64,000 nt of DNA from an uncultured Bacteroidales bacterium. Its GTDB lineage: Bacteria; Bacteroidota; Bacteroidia; Bacteroidales; UBA932. The notes beneath the pieces were generated by a model. The model saw only the letters and a program-made list of their open reading frames with translations, did not search any database and was not told the origin of the DNA. The stretch is taken from NCBI GenBank assembly GCA_947179325.1, contig CAMXAU010000012.1, positions 1 through 64,000 on the forward strand, given 5' to 3'. Shown piece after piece: positions 51,216 to 59,644 of this stretch (the stretch's first letter is position 1; every line of letters begins with the position of its first letter). The position numbers were made by a program, and so were the translations under genes.

Positions 51216-53225
51216 ATGGCAAAGAAAAAAGGTACAACAGGAACAATCGGTGTGACAACTGAAAACATTTTTCCGGTAATCAAGAAATTCCTATATTCCG
51301 ACCATGAGATATTCCTCAGGGAACTGGTCGCGAATGCTGTTGATGCGACACAGAAGATGAAGGCGCTTGCCGCATCTGGAGAATTCAAGGGTGAGCTTGG
51401 AGAGCTTGCTGTGCGTATTGAACTTGATGAGAAGGAGAAGACCCTCAAGGTTATTGACAGCGGTATCGGTATGACAGAAGAGGAAGTGGACAGGTATATC
51501 AACCAGATTGCATTCTCTTCTGCAGGGGAGTTCCTTGAGAAATACAAGGATCAGCTCAGCAGCATAATCGGCCATTTCGGGCTTGGCTTCTATTCTGCGT
51601 TCATGGTCTCAAAGAAAGTCACCATAGAGACATTGTCATGGAAGGACGGGGCAAAGGCTGTGAAATGGTCTTGCGACGGCAGCCCTGAATATGAGATGGA
51701 AGAGTCCGGCAAGTCAGACAGGGGAACTGTGATAACGCTCTATATTGATGATGAAGAGGCTGAGTTTGCAGCGAAGGGGCGTATTCAGGGACTTCTCGAA
51801 AAATATTGCAAATTCATGCCTGTGCCTGTCATATTCGGCAAGGAGCAAGAGTGGAAGGACGGTAAATATGTTGATACGGACAAGGACAATGTTATCAACA
51901 AGGTGGAGCCGCTATGGTCAAAGAAGCCGTCTGAACTGAAGAGCGAGGACTATATTGAGTTCTACAGGACGCTTTATCCTATGCAGGACGAGCCTCTTTT
52001 CCATATACATCTGAATGTGGATTATCCGTTCAACCTGACCGGTATTCTCTATTTCCCTAAGATAAAGGACAAGATGGAGATTTCACGCAACAAGATCCAG
52101 CTCTATTGCAACCAGATGTTCGTTACAGACAGCGTGGACAATATCGTGCCTGACTTCCTGACATTGCTGCACGGTGTGATTGATTCTCCGGATATTCCGC
52201 TTAATGTGTCCCGCAGCTATCTGCAGAGCGACGCAAATGTGAAGAAGATATCCGGATATATCACCAAGAAGGTGGCTGACAGGCTTGAGGATATCTTCAA
52301 GAATGAACGCCAGGAACTTGAGGGGAAATGGGATAACCTGAAGATGTTCATCGAATATGGTATGCTCAGCGATGAGAAGTTCTGTGACAGGGCAATGAAA
52401 TTCTGCCTGCTCAAGAATACTGAGGGCAAGTATTTCAGCATTGATGACTACAGGAAGGCAATCGAGGGTGAGCAGACAGATAAGGACAAGAAGACTGTGT
52501 TCCTGTATGCGACAGATGTCGAGGCGCAGTATTCATATATCGAGGAGGCGAAAAAGAAGGGATATGATGTGCTCTGGCTGGACTGCCAGCTTGATTCGCA
52601 TTTTGTGAACCTGCTTGAGATGAAGCTGGAGAATACTCGTTTCTGCCGTGTGGACTCTGACAGTGTGGAGAACCTGATTCCGAAGGAGGAGAAGATAAGG
52701 CCTGAGCTTGCAGAGGAGGAGAAGACCGACCTTGACATTGTTTTCCAGTCGGTGCTTCCAAAGGAGAACCAGTACTATGTACAGGCGGACAACCTCGGTG
52801 AGAATGCGGCACCTATCCTGATTACCCAGTCTGAGTTTATGCGCAGGTACAGGGAAATGTCAGCTCTTGGCGGTGGAATGAATTTCTATGGCGAGATGCC
52901 TGCATCGTACAATATTACCGTGAATATGCAGAATCCGCTCGTAATGAAGGTTATGGCTGCCAAGGCAGAGGCGGTGAAGGCTGCGGAGAAAGTTGCAGAT
53001 GCCGCATCTGATGCTACAGAGGAGCAGAAAAAGGCAGTAGAGGAGGCAAAGACAGCGGCCATGGATGCCCACAAGTCTGACCTCCAGGCTTTTGCTGCGA
53101 AAAATGAAATCCTCCACCAGATTACGGACCTTGCGCTTCTTGCGAATGGTATGCTGAAAGGCAAGGCACTGAGTGATTTCATCGCCCGCAGTGCAAAAGT
53201 TGTGGAGGATGCTTATCTGAAGTAG
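51216..53225 (+). CDS. htpG: Molecular chaperone HtpG (Hsp90)
   Basis: 669 residues from the ATG at 51216; upstream in-frame codons from 51174 lack conservation. ELVANAVDATQK (Glu36, Asn40, Asp43), DSGIGMT and GHFGLGFYSAF form the ATP site. The middle domain has YPFNLTGILYFPKI and SRNKIQLYCNQMFV. Near the C-terminus there is an Ala/Lys/Glu-rich helix (about 580-630) of the kind seen in Bacteroidetes HtpG. Cytoplasmic chaperone. No exact promoter box is seen; TATCTTTTG at 51130-51138 has one T too many. Confidence 0.97.
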   Translation: MAKKKGTTGTIGVTTENIFPVIKKFLYSDHEIFLRELVANAVDATQKMKALAASGEFKGELGELAVRIELDEKEKTLKVIDSGIGMTEEEVDRYINQIAFSSAGEFLEKYKDQLSSIIGHFGLGFYSAFMVSKKVTIETLSWKDGAKAVKWSCDGSPEYEMEESGKSDRGTVITLYIDDEEAEFAAKGRIQGLLEKYCKFMPVPVIFGKEQEWKDGKYVDTDKDNVINKVEPLWSKKPSELKSEDYIEFYRTLYPMQDEPLFHIHLNVDYPFNLTGILYFPKIKDKMEISRNKIQLYCNQMFVTDSVDNIVPDFLTLLHGVIDSPDIPLNVSRSYLQSDANVKKISGYITKKVADRLEDIFKNERQELEGKWDNLKMFIEYGMLSDEKFCDRAMKFCLLKNTEGKYFSIDDYRKAIEGEQTDKDKKTVFLYATDVEAQYSYIEEAKKKGYDVLWLDCQLDSHFVNLLEMKLENTRFCRVDSDSVENLIPKEEKIRPELAEEEKTDLDIVFQSVLPKENQYYVQADNLGENAAPILITQSEFMRRYREMSALGGGMNFYGEMPASYNITVNMQNPLVMKVMAAKAEAVKAAEKVADAASDATEEQKKAVEEAKTAAMDAHKSDLQAFAAKNEILHQITDLALLANGMLKGKALSDFIARSAKVVEDAYLK

Positions 53226-53230
53226 TTTTG
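53200..53230 (+). promoter_or_regulatory. Promoter inside the htpG 3' end (TTG-N20-TAGTTTTG)
   Basis: TTG 53200-53202 and TAGTTTTG 53223-53230; the box overlaps the htpG TAG stop codon. It would drive the EEP lipoprotein gene. Confidence 0.5.
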
Positions 53231-53252
53231 CATTGACTTCCAACCGCTGGTG

Positions 53253-54299
53253 ATGAAGCTGAAGATATTCATTCTTGGCCTGGTGGCTGCATTTATTGCA
53301 GTGTCTTGTCATCCATTTGGCAGAAAACAGGAATTTTCCGTTTTCCAGTTGAATCTATGGCATGGCGGGACATGTGTCCCTGATGGCGGAAGGGTGGTGC
53401 TGGAGCTGCTGGATGAAATGGATGCAGATGTAGTCCTGTTGTGTGAAATCAAGGACCCTGCATCATTTCTTCCTGCATTGATAGACAGCCTGGCCGGACG
53501 GGGCAAGGTCTATTATGGGGGCAGCAATGGCGTTTCTACCGGATTGTTGAGCAGATTTCCTTTAGAGAATATAACGAAGTGCTGTATTGTGCCGGGCGAC
53601 GAAAACAGAGCGATGCTGAAGGCTACGGCAGATGTCTATGGACATAAGGTGACATTCTATTCCTGCCATCTGGACTACAGGCACTATGAATGCTATATGC
53701 CGAGAGGATATGACGGCACGTCATGGACAAAGATGGATGCCCCTGTAACTGATCCTGAAATGATACTTGCTGCCAACAGGATTTCATATCGGGATGAAAG
53801 TATCATGGCATTTGTCGAGGATGCATCAGCAGAGATTGCAAAGGGGCATCATGTCATTCTGGGAGGGGATTTCAATGAACCGTCACATCTCGACTGGCAG
53901 GAAAACACGTCAGCTCTATGGGACCATAGGGGCTCTGTTGTGAACTGGGACTGCTCTCTCATTCTTCAGGAGCATGGATTCCAGGATGCCTACAGGGCTG
54001 TCTATCCGGACGCAGTCAGGAATCCTGGATTTACCTTTCCTGCAGGGAACAGGAATGTGGATGTGAAGAAACTGGCATGGGCACCGGATGCAGATGAGCG
54101 TGACAGGATAGATTTCATCTACTTTAGCCCGTCACGTGACCTGGGGCTTAAGGGCATTACTGTTGTCGGGCCGTCCGGAACAGTAATTAAAGGTGAGATT
54201 GTGGAAAATGAGTCAGATGACACTTTTTGCACTCCGGCAACAGTATGGCCGACAGACCATAAAGGAAATATGGCGGTGTTCTGTGTCGGATTTCATTAA
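53253..54299 (+). CDS. Endonuclease/exonuclease/phosphatase-family lipoprotein
   Basis: 348 residues from the ATG at 53253. Signal peptide with lipobox AVSC (lipidated Cys near 19). EEP motifs: FQLNLWHGG (Asn), LLCEIKD (Glu), FYSCHLDYRH, LGGDFNEP (Asp/Asn), RIDFIYFS and WPTDHKGNMAVF (Asp-His). The superfamily includes DNases, sphingomyelinases and inositol phosphatases; the outer-membrane lipid anchor argues for an extracellular or periplasmic phosphodiester substrate. Confidence 0.88.
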   Translation: MKLKIFILGLVAAFIAVSCHPFGRKQEFSVFQLNLWHGGTCVPDGGRVVLELLDEMDADVVLLCEIKDPASFLPALIDSLAGRGKVYYGGSNGVSTGLLSRFPLENITKCCIVPGDENRAMLKATADVYGHKVTFYSCHLDYRHYECYMPRGYDGTSWTKMDAPVTDPEMILAANRISYRDESIMAFVEDASAEIAKGHHVILGGDFNEPSHLDWQENTSALWDHRGSVVNWDCSLILQEHGFQDAYRAVYPDAVRNPGFTFPAGNRNVDVKKLAWAPDADERDRIDFIYFSPSRDLGLKGITVVGPSGTVIKGEIVENESDDTFCTPATVWPTDHKGNMAVFCVGFH

Positions 54300-54305
54300 A
54301 AATGT

Positions 54306-54313
54306 TATCTTTG
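54306..54313 (+). promoter_or_regulatory. -7 box TATCTTTG before the TM2 gene
   Basis: Exact TAnnTTTG match, 21 nt before the ATG at 54335; the -33 is weak. It separates the zinc-ribbon/membrane cluster from the EEP gene. Confidence 0.5.
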
Positions 54314-54334
54314 CTCAAACTTAATTCTATAATC

Positions 54335-54790
54335 ATGGCACTTATCAAATGCAAAGACTGCGGCATGGATATTTCTGATGCTGCAGCAGCTTGTCCTCAT
54401 TGCGGGGCACCTGTATCCAGGGACACATTCTGTACATCTTGCGGGACATTGGTTCCGGACGGGGCATCTTTCTGTCCCGGCTGCGGAGCGAGTGTATCTT
54501 CGCGCGGCGCAAATGATGCGAGGACGGCAGTCCCTGCACCAAAGGTGGACCTTGAGGGAAAAGACCGTGTCACCACAGCGATCCTGGCTTTGCTCATAGG
54601 TGGCCTTGGTGTGCACTATTTCTATCTCGGTAAAGTAACGGGCGGTTTCCTTACGATTCTGCTGACATTCTGTACGTGTGGAATGTGGGGGTTCATATTG
54701 CTGGTCCAGGCTATCCTTATGCTTACCATGAGTGATGCTGATTTTGCAGCCAAGTACGTAAAGACAGACAAGACTTTCCCATTGTTTTAA
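54335..54790 (+). CDS. Double zinc-ribbon TM2-domain membrane protein
   Basis: 151 residues from the ATG at 54335. Two Cys-x2-Cys ribbons occupy about 6-53 (CKDCGMDISDAAAACPHCG and FCTSCG...FCPGCG). After a linker, the TM2 domain (about 78-140) has AILALLIGGLGVHYFYLGK and GMWGFILLVQAILML. TM2 proteins are two-helix membrane proteins of unclear function; the ribbons likely face the cytoplasm. A CD225 and a DUF2752 gene follow. Confidence 0.9.
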   Translation: MALIKCKDCGMDISDAAAACPHCGAPVSRDTFCTSCGTLVPDGASFCPGCGASVSSRGANDARTAVPAPKVDLEGKDRVTTAILALLIGGLGVHYFYLGKVTGGFLTILLTFCTCGMWGFILLVQAILMLTMSDADFAAKYVKTDKTFPLF

Positions 54791-54803
54791 TATATAGAAC
54801 ATT

Positions 54804-55181
54804 ATGTATTGCAGAAATTGCGGCGCAGAAATGCCTGGGGAGGACAGGTTCTGTGCATCATGCGGACATGAGCAGCAGGTCGCAGCTGTGAAAAAGGCTT
54901 CCGGTATGGAGCACAGGCCTGAAAATTACCTTGTCCTTTCTATTATTGTAACTGTGCTCTGCTGCCTGCCTTTCGGTATTGCCGGACTGATCTATTCAAC
55001 AAAGGTAGATTCCTGCTGGGATGCAGGCAATGCTGAGGGTGCCAGGCTATATTCAAGGAAGGCGAGGCAGTGGTCACTGTGGGGTATAGGTTTAGCTGCC
55101 GTCGGTATGCTTCTATATATAATTCTTGTCATATTTTTCATTACGGAATTGGATTCAGGAGGATTGGATTTCCTTGCCTGA
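54804..55181 (+). CDS. Zinc-ribbon CD225/dispanin-like membrane protein
   Basis: 125 residues. An N-terminal ribbon YCRNCGAEMPGEDRFCASCG (1-21) is followed by a CD225-type region: PENYLVLSIIVTVLCCLPFG, GLIYSTKVDSCWDAGN (the conserved post-helix loop) and EGARLYSRKARQWSL, then a second helix. CD225 is the domain of interferon-induced IFITM proteins; bacterial copies are of unknown function. It is 13 bp after the TM2 gene. Confidence 0.88.
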   Translation: MYCRNCGAEMPGEDRFCASCGHEQQVAAVKKASGMEHRPENYLVLSIIVTVLCCLPFGIAGLIYSTKVDSCWDAGNAEGARLYSRKARQWSLWGIGLAAVGMLLYIILVIFFITELDSGGLDFLA

Positions 55182-55226
55182 TGATGCATCATTCCGTGAA
55201 AATACCTTTGCCTGTATTGGTTGATT

Positions 55227-55652
55227 ATGATTAACGGGTCAAGGCATCCTGTAAAGTTGCTTATACTGGCCGGTGCTATATTGCTTACAGCACTGGCCAT
55301 CGTGATATATGCCCGGCTGGACCCGGCTGAAAGCATTTTCTTTCCAAGGTGTCCGTTTCATCTCCTGACCGGCCTATATTGCCCGGGTTGCGGATCGCAG
55401 CGCGCAATCCATCATCTTCTCAACGGGGATGTCCTCAAGGCCGTCAGCTATAATGCATTGGCAGTTGCCGCCATCCCGTATGTCCTGCTGTGGGCGATTC
55501 TGCGCATTATGCCGGAGCGTTGCCGTTATGCAGTTACTCTCCGAGAGCGTCTGTATGGTGCCGGTGCGGCAAAGCTTATAACAGGCATTGTCCTGGTGTT
55601 CTGGATTCTACGCAATATTTTCCATTGCATCTCTCCCGGGCTGTGGCTATAG
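55227..55652 (+). CDS. DUF2752 membrane protein
   Basis: 141 residues from the ATG at 55227 (a TTG at 55221 is less likely). FFPRCPFHLLTGLYCPGCGSQRA near residues 38-60 is the DUF2752 hallmark (Cys-Pro-Gly-Cys-Gly-x-x-Arg), with AIHHLLNGDVLKAVSYN after it. Three hydrophobic helices frame it. Function unknown. The gene is 45 bp after the CD225 gene on the same strand. Confidence 0.88.
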   Translation: MINGSRHPVKLLILAGAILLTALAIVIYARLDPAESIFFPRCPFHLLTGLYCPGCGSQRAIHHLLNGDVLKAVSYNALAVAAIPYVLLWAILRIMPERCRYAVTLRERLYGAGAAKLITGIVLVFWILRNIFHCISPGLWL

Positions 55653-55684
55653 ATGAAGAGTCTTCCGGCAGGCATCTGCATATG

Positions 55685-57544
55685 TCATTTCTTCCGGACA
55701 AGCACGATCCTGCTCTCGTATGCCTTGGAGACGGACTTTGCAAAATCCCTGTACAGAGGATATGATTCTTTGGGGAACTCTCCTTTGTTGAACCGTAGCG
55801 AATGCACTGTGGTTATGCGGTCTTCTGAACATGCCGTGAATGCCTCGAACCTTCCGAATGCTGATTCTATCAGGATGTCTTCAGGGACATATTCGACGGC
55901 AAATCTTTCCGGGATGTGTACGGTTACTGTGTCAATGATTCCGTATCCCTCTTCTATGCACACAGGGTTGGTGCGCTCTGTCTTTTCGTAGGATATCCTG
56001 GTGCCTGACGGATTTGTCGGGATGAACATGCGGTCTCCTGAGACTTTCGCATAGGAAGGGACATCCATATTGAATGCTATCACTATTTCAGGGGCTTCGC
56101 TGCCGGGGAAGATTGAACCGAAATTGTCTGATACATCCTTGACTGTAACCTCATTGCACATGAATCTGTACCGTGAGACAAGCCGCTTCCTCTTCATCTC
56201 GGGCTTGAACTGGCCGAATCCGATATAGCTTTCTATGTTGTCTGCGCTGAGCCTTCTTTCAACTTCACATCTTGCCATGCCGTCGTCATGGATATACGCA
56301 TTGAATTTTTCTGTTCGCATCCTGTCCCTTTCGTCATATTCCCTGACCCGGACCTTCCTGCCGCCTTCCGGGGTTACAAGCACGACCTCGTGTCCCGCGA
56401 TTGAACTGTGGCGGTATCCCAGGGGATATGACGGATTTGTGCATTCTATCCACAGGGAATCGGATTCCATGGGTACGCATAGCATGGCATGGTCCATCTG
56501 CCCGAGTGAGGCATATCCGGGCAGGAGGTCCTTTTCACTGGTGTTCACAATAAGGTATTCTGACCTGATGCCTGCCGCATTGAGCATAGCCTGCATATAG
56601 TTGGACAGGGCTTTGCAGTCACCGAATCCGGACTTCATTACAGTGGATGCGGGGAAAGGCTTAAGGCCTCCTATCCCGAGCTGGATGCTTACATATCTTG
56701 TGGTCCTGCGCAGGTAGTCATAGATGATCCTTACTTTTTCATAGTCGGTTTCTGCGCCAGATGTCATTTCCCTGATGCTGCAGCAGAAATCCTCAGGGAG
56801 TGCCTTCGTGTCTTTCTGGAGGCTGTAGAGCCAGTCGCCAAGTTCCGCCCAGCTGGTCTGGGAGCCTTTTATCCCTCCCAATGAGAAATCTGCAGGGCAT
56901 GAATATACATATGGAAGCAGGGTGCGGATGTCCGGCATCATGGATTCATATGTAAATCCGTGGCAGTCTGATACTGTCCAGGAATATGTCGTCTTCTTCC
57001 CGTCCTGCCTGATGTCAGGCTCCGTTGCGGAACTGTATCTTACATCGGTCCCTTCCGGCATGGACAGGGTGCAGATGCCGGATTCCAGCCACACATTTGG
57101 CCTTGTGACTGGAAAGAATGTAGGGAAAGAGGCTACTCCGCGTCTGTATGTAGTCTTGTATCTGTATTCTACCTTATAGGGAGCTGCCAGTGACGGAGAG
57201 TAGGAGTATCTGAATGTGTCGTCCGCAAGCCCGGATGAAACTGCGACCTTTGTAAGGTCGGAAAGCTTGATTTTCCTGATGACCTTGCCTCCGGAAATGA
57301 TTTCCCCGGAGAATGATGAGAGGTCACGGAAGGAGTCTGTGTAGATGACAAATCCACCTGACTTGCATCCCTCTGCGCTCATGATAGACTTCCGTATGGT
57401 AGTGCTGCATGTCCCTGATTCCGGAGACGCCATTTCGAAATGTGTCTCATGCAGTTCTATGATTGCGTCCGGCATTACTGTCTGTGAGAATGCCTGGGCC
57501 ATGGATATCGCTGCCATGGCCAGAATTGTGATTGCCTGTCTCAT
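55685..57544 (-). CDS. DUF3857 + transglutaminase-like protein, apparently active
   Basis: 619 residues. Signal peptide ends near AFSQ. The N-terminal DUF3857 domain covers about 25-235. The transglutaminase core (about 255-380) has Cys in SGFGDCKALSNYMQAML, His in MDHAMLCVP and Glu in IECTNPSYPLGY, the Cys-His-acid set. A DUF3858-like beta domain follows to the end. Proteins of this type are periplasmic cysteine enzymes of unknown substrate. The ATG directly follows the stop of the gene at 57545. Confidence 0.85.
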   Translation of the reverse strand: MRQAITILAMAAISMAQAFSQTVMPDAIIELHETHFEMASPESGTCSTTIRKSIMSAEGCKSGGFVIYTDSFRDLSSFSGEIISGGKVIRKIKLSDLTKVAVSSGLADDTFRYSYSPSLAAPYKVEYRYKTTYRRGVASFPTFFPVTRPNVWLESGICTLSMPEGTDVRYSSATEPDIRQDGKKTTYSWTVSDCHGFTYESMMPDIRTLLPYVYSCPADFSLGGIKGSQTSWAELGDWLYSLQKDTKALPEDFCCSIREMTSGAETDYEKVRIIYDYLRRTTRYVSIQLGIGGLKPFPASTVMKSGFGDCKALSNYMQAMLNAAGIRSEYLIVNTSEKDLLPGYASLGQMDHAMLCVPMESDSLWIECTNPSYPLGYRHSSIAGHEVVLVTPEGGRKVRVREYDERDRMRTEKFNAYIHDDGMARCEVERRLSADNIESYIGFGQFKPEMKRKRLVSRYRFMCNEVTVKDVSDNFGSIFPGSEAPEIVIAFNMDVPSYAKVSGDRMFIPTNPSGTRISYEKTERTNPVCIEEGYGIIDTVTVHIPERFAVEYVPEDILIESAFGRFEAFTACSEDRITTVHSLRFNKGEFPKESYPLYRDFAKSVSKAYESRIVLVRKK

Positions 57545-59536
57545 CTATTCTTCTGTCCTGGAAATTACAAGAACCTCGTTGTATACTTCACAGATGTTCT
57601 GCCAGAATTCCCTTATGGACTGGTAGTCCTCGACGGGACTTATCATCTCTGACAGCACGAAACTGAAGACGACATTGACAATCTGCCCGCTTACCTGGTG
57701 GGAGACAGTGCATGCGCTCTTGAGGCATGGAAGCCCAATTGATATCTTCTCCGGCAGATATTCGAGGCGGCAGTTCCCTGGCAGTTCAAGCTTGAAGACA
57801 TAGTTTATCATCCTCCTGTAAGGGAATTCCACGGGGCATGTCCTTGTCAGAGGGCTGAAGTCCGAGTCTGAGTGGAATCTTGTGACGAACGGGCTTACAT
57901 AGATGCGGCTGCCGGCGACGTCATTGTCCTTTTCAAATCTGTACATGGCAGAGCAGACCTTTGACGGATTGCCCGTATTCCCGAATTCATATTCCGCGAT
58001 GTCCATGGAATTGGCATTTTCGAAATATGTGATGTAGTCGTCCCCGGAGCCTGCCTTGCTGACTGCCTGCTTGAATGCATAGCATTCCTCGCCGGTGTAT
58101 TTCGCCGATATCTCCCCGGTCATCCTTCCGCTTTCTTCAAGCTTTGCACTCACGACAATTCCTGTGACGTTCTTTATGAGGTTTGTCAGGTCGACCCATT
58201 CGCATGAGCCTGGAGCCCTGAGGATCCTCGCGCTGGAGACAAGCAGGTCTGGAGGGAGAATGTCCAGGTACAGGTCCCTGGAGCCGCAGTCAAGATAGAA
58301 GAATCTGCCGCCGGCGGTACCTATCCTGAGGATGTATGTGCTGTACGGGTTAAGCTCAGCCAGGCCCGGGATGAGTATGCCTTCGCTTCTCCTCTTTATC
58401 AGCACCGGCTCAACTGTGTAGCCGGCAGCCTTAAGGCATGAACCTGTAATCGCATTCAAGTCTGCATTCGAGCCGGTCTGCTCCCTGTATACCTGTGAAC
58501 TCTTCGCAGGATATAGCTTGTATTTACCGTTCCAGCTGATTTCCGAGCGGACAAGATTGTGTATTGCCATTATCTTCTGCTCGTCATTGTCTTCCGAGTC
58601 CATTATCCTCCTGACTCCTTCAGGGAACAGACATTTCTCGTTCATGCGGGACATTACAGAGGATTCGTAGAATTTCTTGTCTACATCTTCCCATTTCACG
58701 CTGAAGTGCTTGGTGAGCATGCCTGGAAAATCTATATAGCTTATGTCGTAGTCTACACCGGACAGATACAGTGTGTAGCTGTAGGAATATGGCTCTTTCT
58801 TCATTGCAGGAAGCCCGGTGCCCTTGTATCTGTCAATGTTTGTCCGGTAGTCTATGTATTGTGTGCCTGTGTGGAACTTATCTACCTCGGCATCAGAGGA
58901 ATACTCTATCCTGGCATATCCGGACACCCTTTTGTTCACACCTACGTATTCCGGAATGCGTACTTCGTGGCTGAACATGTTGACTGGTATTGTCCTCTGG
59001 AAGTATATCTTGTCGAAATCCCAGAAGACATATGAGGTGATTGTGTATTCGACATCTATGACGGAGCCAGCCTTGACGTTTTCTGCCGAGAAGGATACTT
59101 TGCGGTAGTTGTCGGTCAGCTCTTCGTCGAAGATATATTTCTTTGACATCTTGGTCTTCACTATGTTTCCGTCCTCCATGTTGTATGTCACGGCATTTAT
59201 GCCTCCTATGCTTTCCTCTGCTCCAAGCTTTGTGTGGTATATAAACTCGTAGTCTGCGTATGAGACACCTTCTTCCTTCAGTACCTTGATGCGCTCGTGG
59301 CGGTTGATTTTCAGATGGAGCCGTCCTTTCGGGTCAAAACCCATGGAGGTCCGTCCCACGTCAAGCAGGACTACAGCGGAGGCAGCCGTGTCCGGTTCAT
59401 ATGTCTTCATTTCGATTTCCGCAGGGGAGACCCGGTCAAATCTTGTGTTTACCTTTATCGGCTGTGCCGACATTGTAAACGATGCTGCAAGCAGTGCGGA
59501 GGCGATATAGAGCCTAAGGATGGAGAGGTGTGACAT
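57545..59536 (-). CDS. DUF3857 protein with degenerate transglutaminase core
   Basis: 663 residues. Signal peptide ends near MSAQ. DUF3857 spans about 60-270 (INRHERIKVLKEEGVSYADY). The core region at about 330-420 reads QTGSNADLNAITGSCLKAAGY where the active Cys would precede the Asp; an Asn-Ala pair stands there instead. The later His position (YILRIGTAGGRFFYLD) also lacks His. It is therefore probably a non-catalytic partner of the downstream gene, which it adjoins without a gap. Confidence 0.8.
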   Translation of the reverse strand: MSHLSILRLYIASALLAASFTMSAQPIKVNTRFDRVSPAEIEMKTYEPDTAASAVVLLDVGRTSMGFDPKGRLHLKINRHERIKVLKEEGVSYADYEFIYHTKLGAEESIGGINAVTYNMEDGNIVKTKMSKKYIFDEELTDNYRKVSFSAENVKAGSVIDVEYTITSYVFWDFDKIYFQRTIPVNMFSHEVRIPEYVGVNKRVSGYARIEYSSDAEVDKFHTGTQYIDYRTNIDRYKGTGLPAMKKEPYSYSYTLYLSGVDYDISYIDFPGMLTKHFSVKWEDVDKKFYESSVMSRMNEKCLFPEGVRRIMDSEDNDEQKIMAIHNLVRSEISWNGKYKLYPAKSSQVYREQTGSNADLNAITGSCLKAAGYTVEPVLIKRRSEGILIPGLAELNPYSTYILRIGTAGGRFFYLDCGSRDLYLDILPPDLLVSSARILRAPGSCEWVDLTNLIKNVTGIVVSAKLEESGRMTGEISAKYTGEECYAFKQAVSKAGSGDDYITYFENANSMDIAEYEFGNTGNPSKVCSAMYRFEKDNDVAGSRIYVSPFVTRFHSDSDFSPLTRTCPVEFPYRRMINYVFKLELPGNCRLEYLPEKISIGLPCLKSACTVSHQVSGQIVNVVFSFVLSEMISPVEDYQSIREFWQNICEVYNEVLVISRTEE

Positions 59537-59558
59537 GACATTGTTTTTAAAAGAATTC

Positions 59559-59566
59559 CAAATATA
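59559..59566 (-). promoter_or_regulatory. -7 box TATATTTG of the DUF3857 operon
   Basis: Exact TAnnTTTG match on the minus strand, 22 nt before the ATG at 59536; a TTG lies 22 nt upstream of it. Confidence 0.55.
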
Positions 59567-59607
59567 TGAAATTTCAGATGATTAATGGCAACTTGATGGA
59601 AAATTCC

Positions 59608-59615
59608 TATATTTG
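59608..59615 (+). promoter_or_regulatory. -7 box TATATTTG of the GH3-GH92 operon
   Basis: Exact TAnnTTTG match, 29 nt before the ATG at 59645. Divergent from the DUF3857 promoter 42 bp away. Confidence 0.55.
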
Positions 59616-59644
59616 CATCTGTTTAACACATAATGGTAAGTTTT

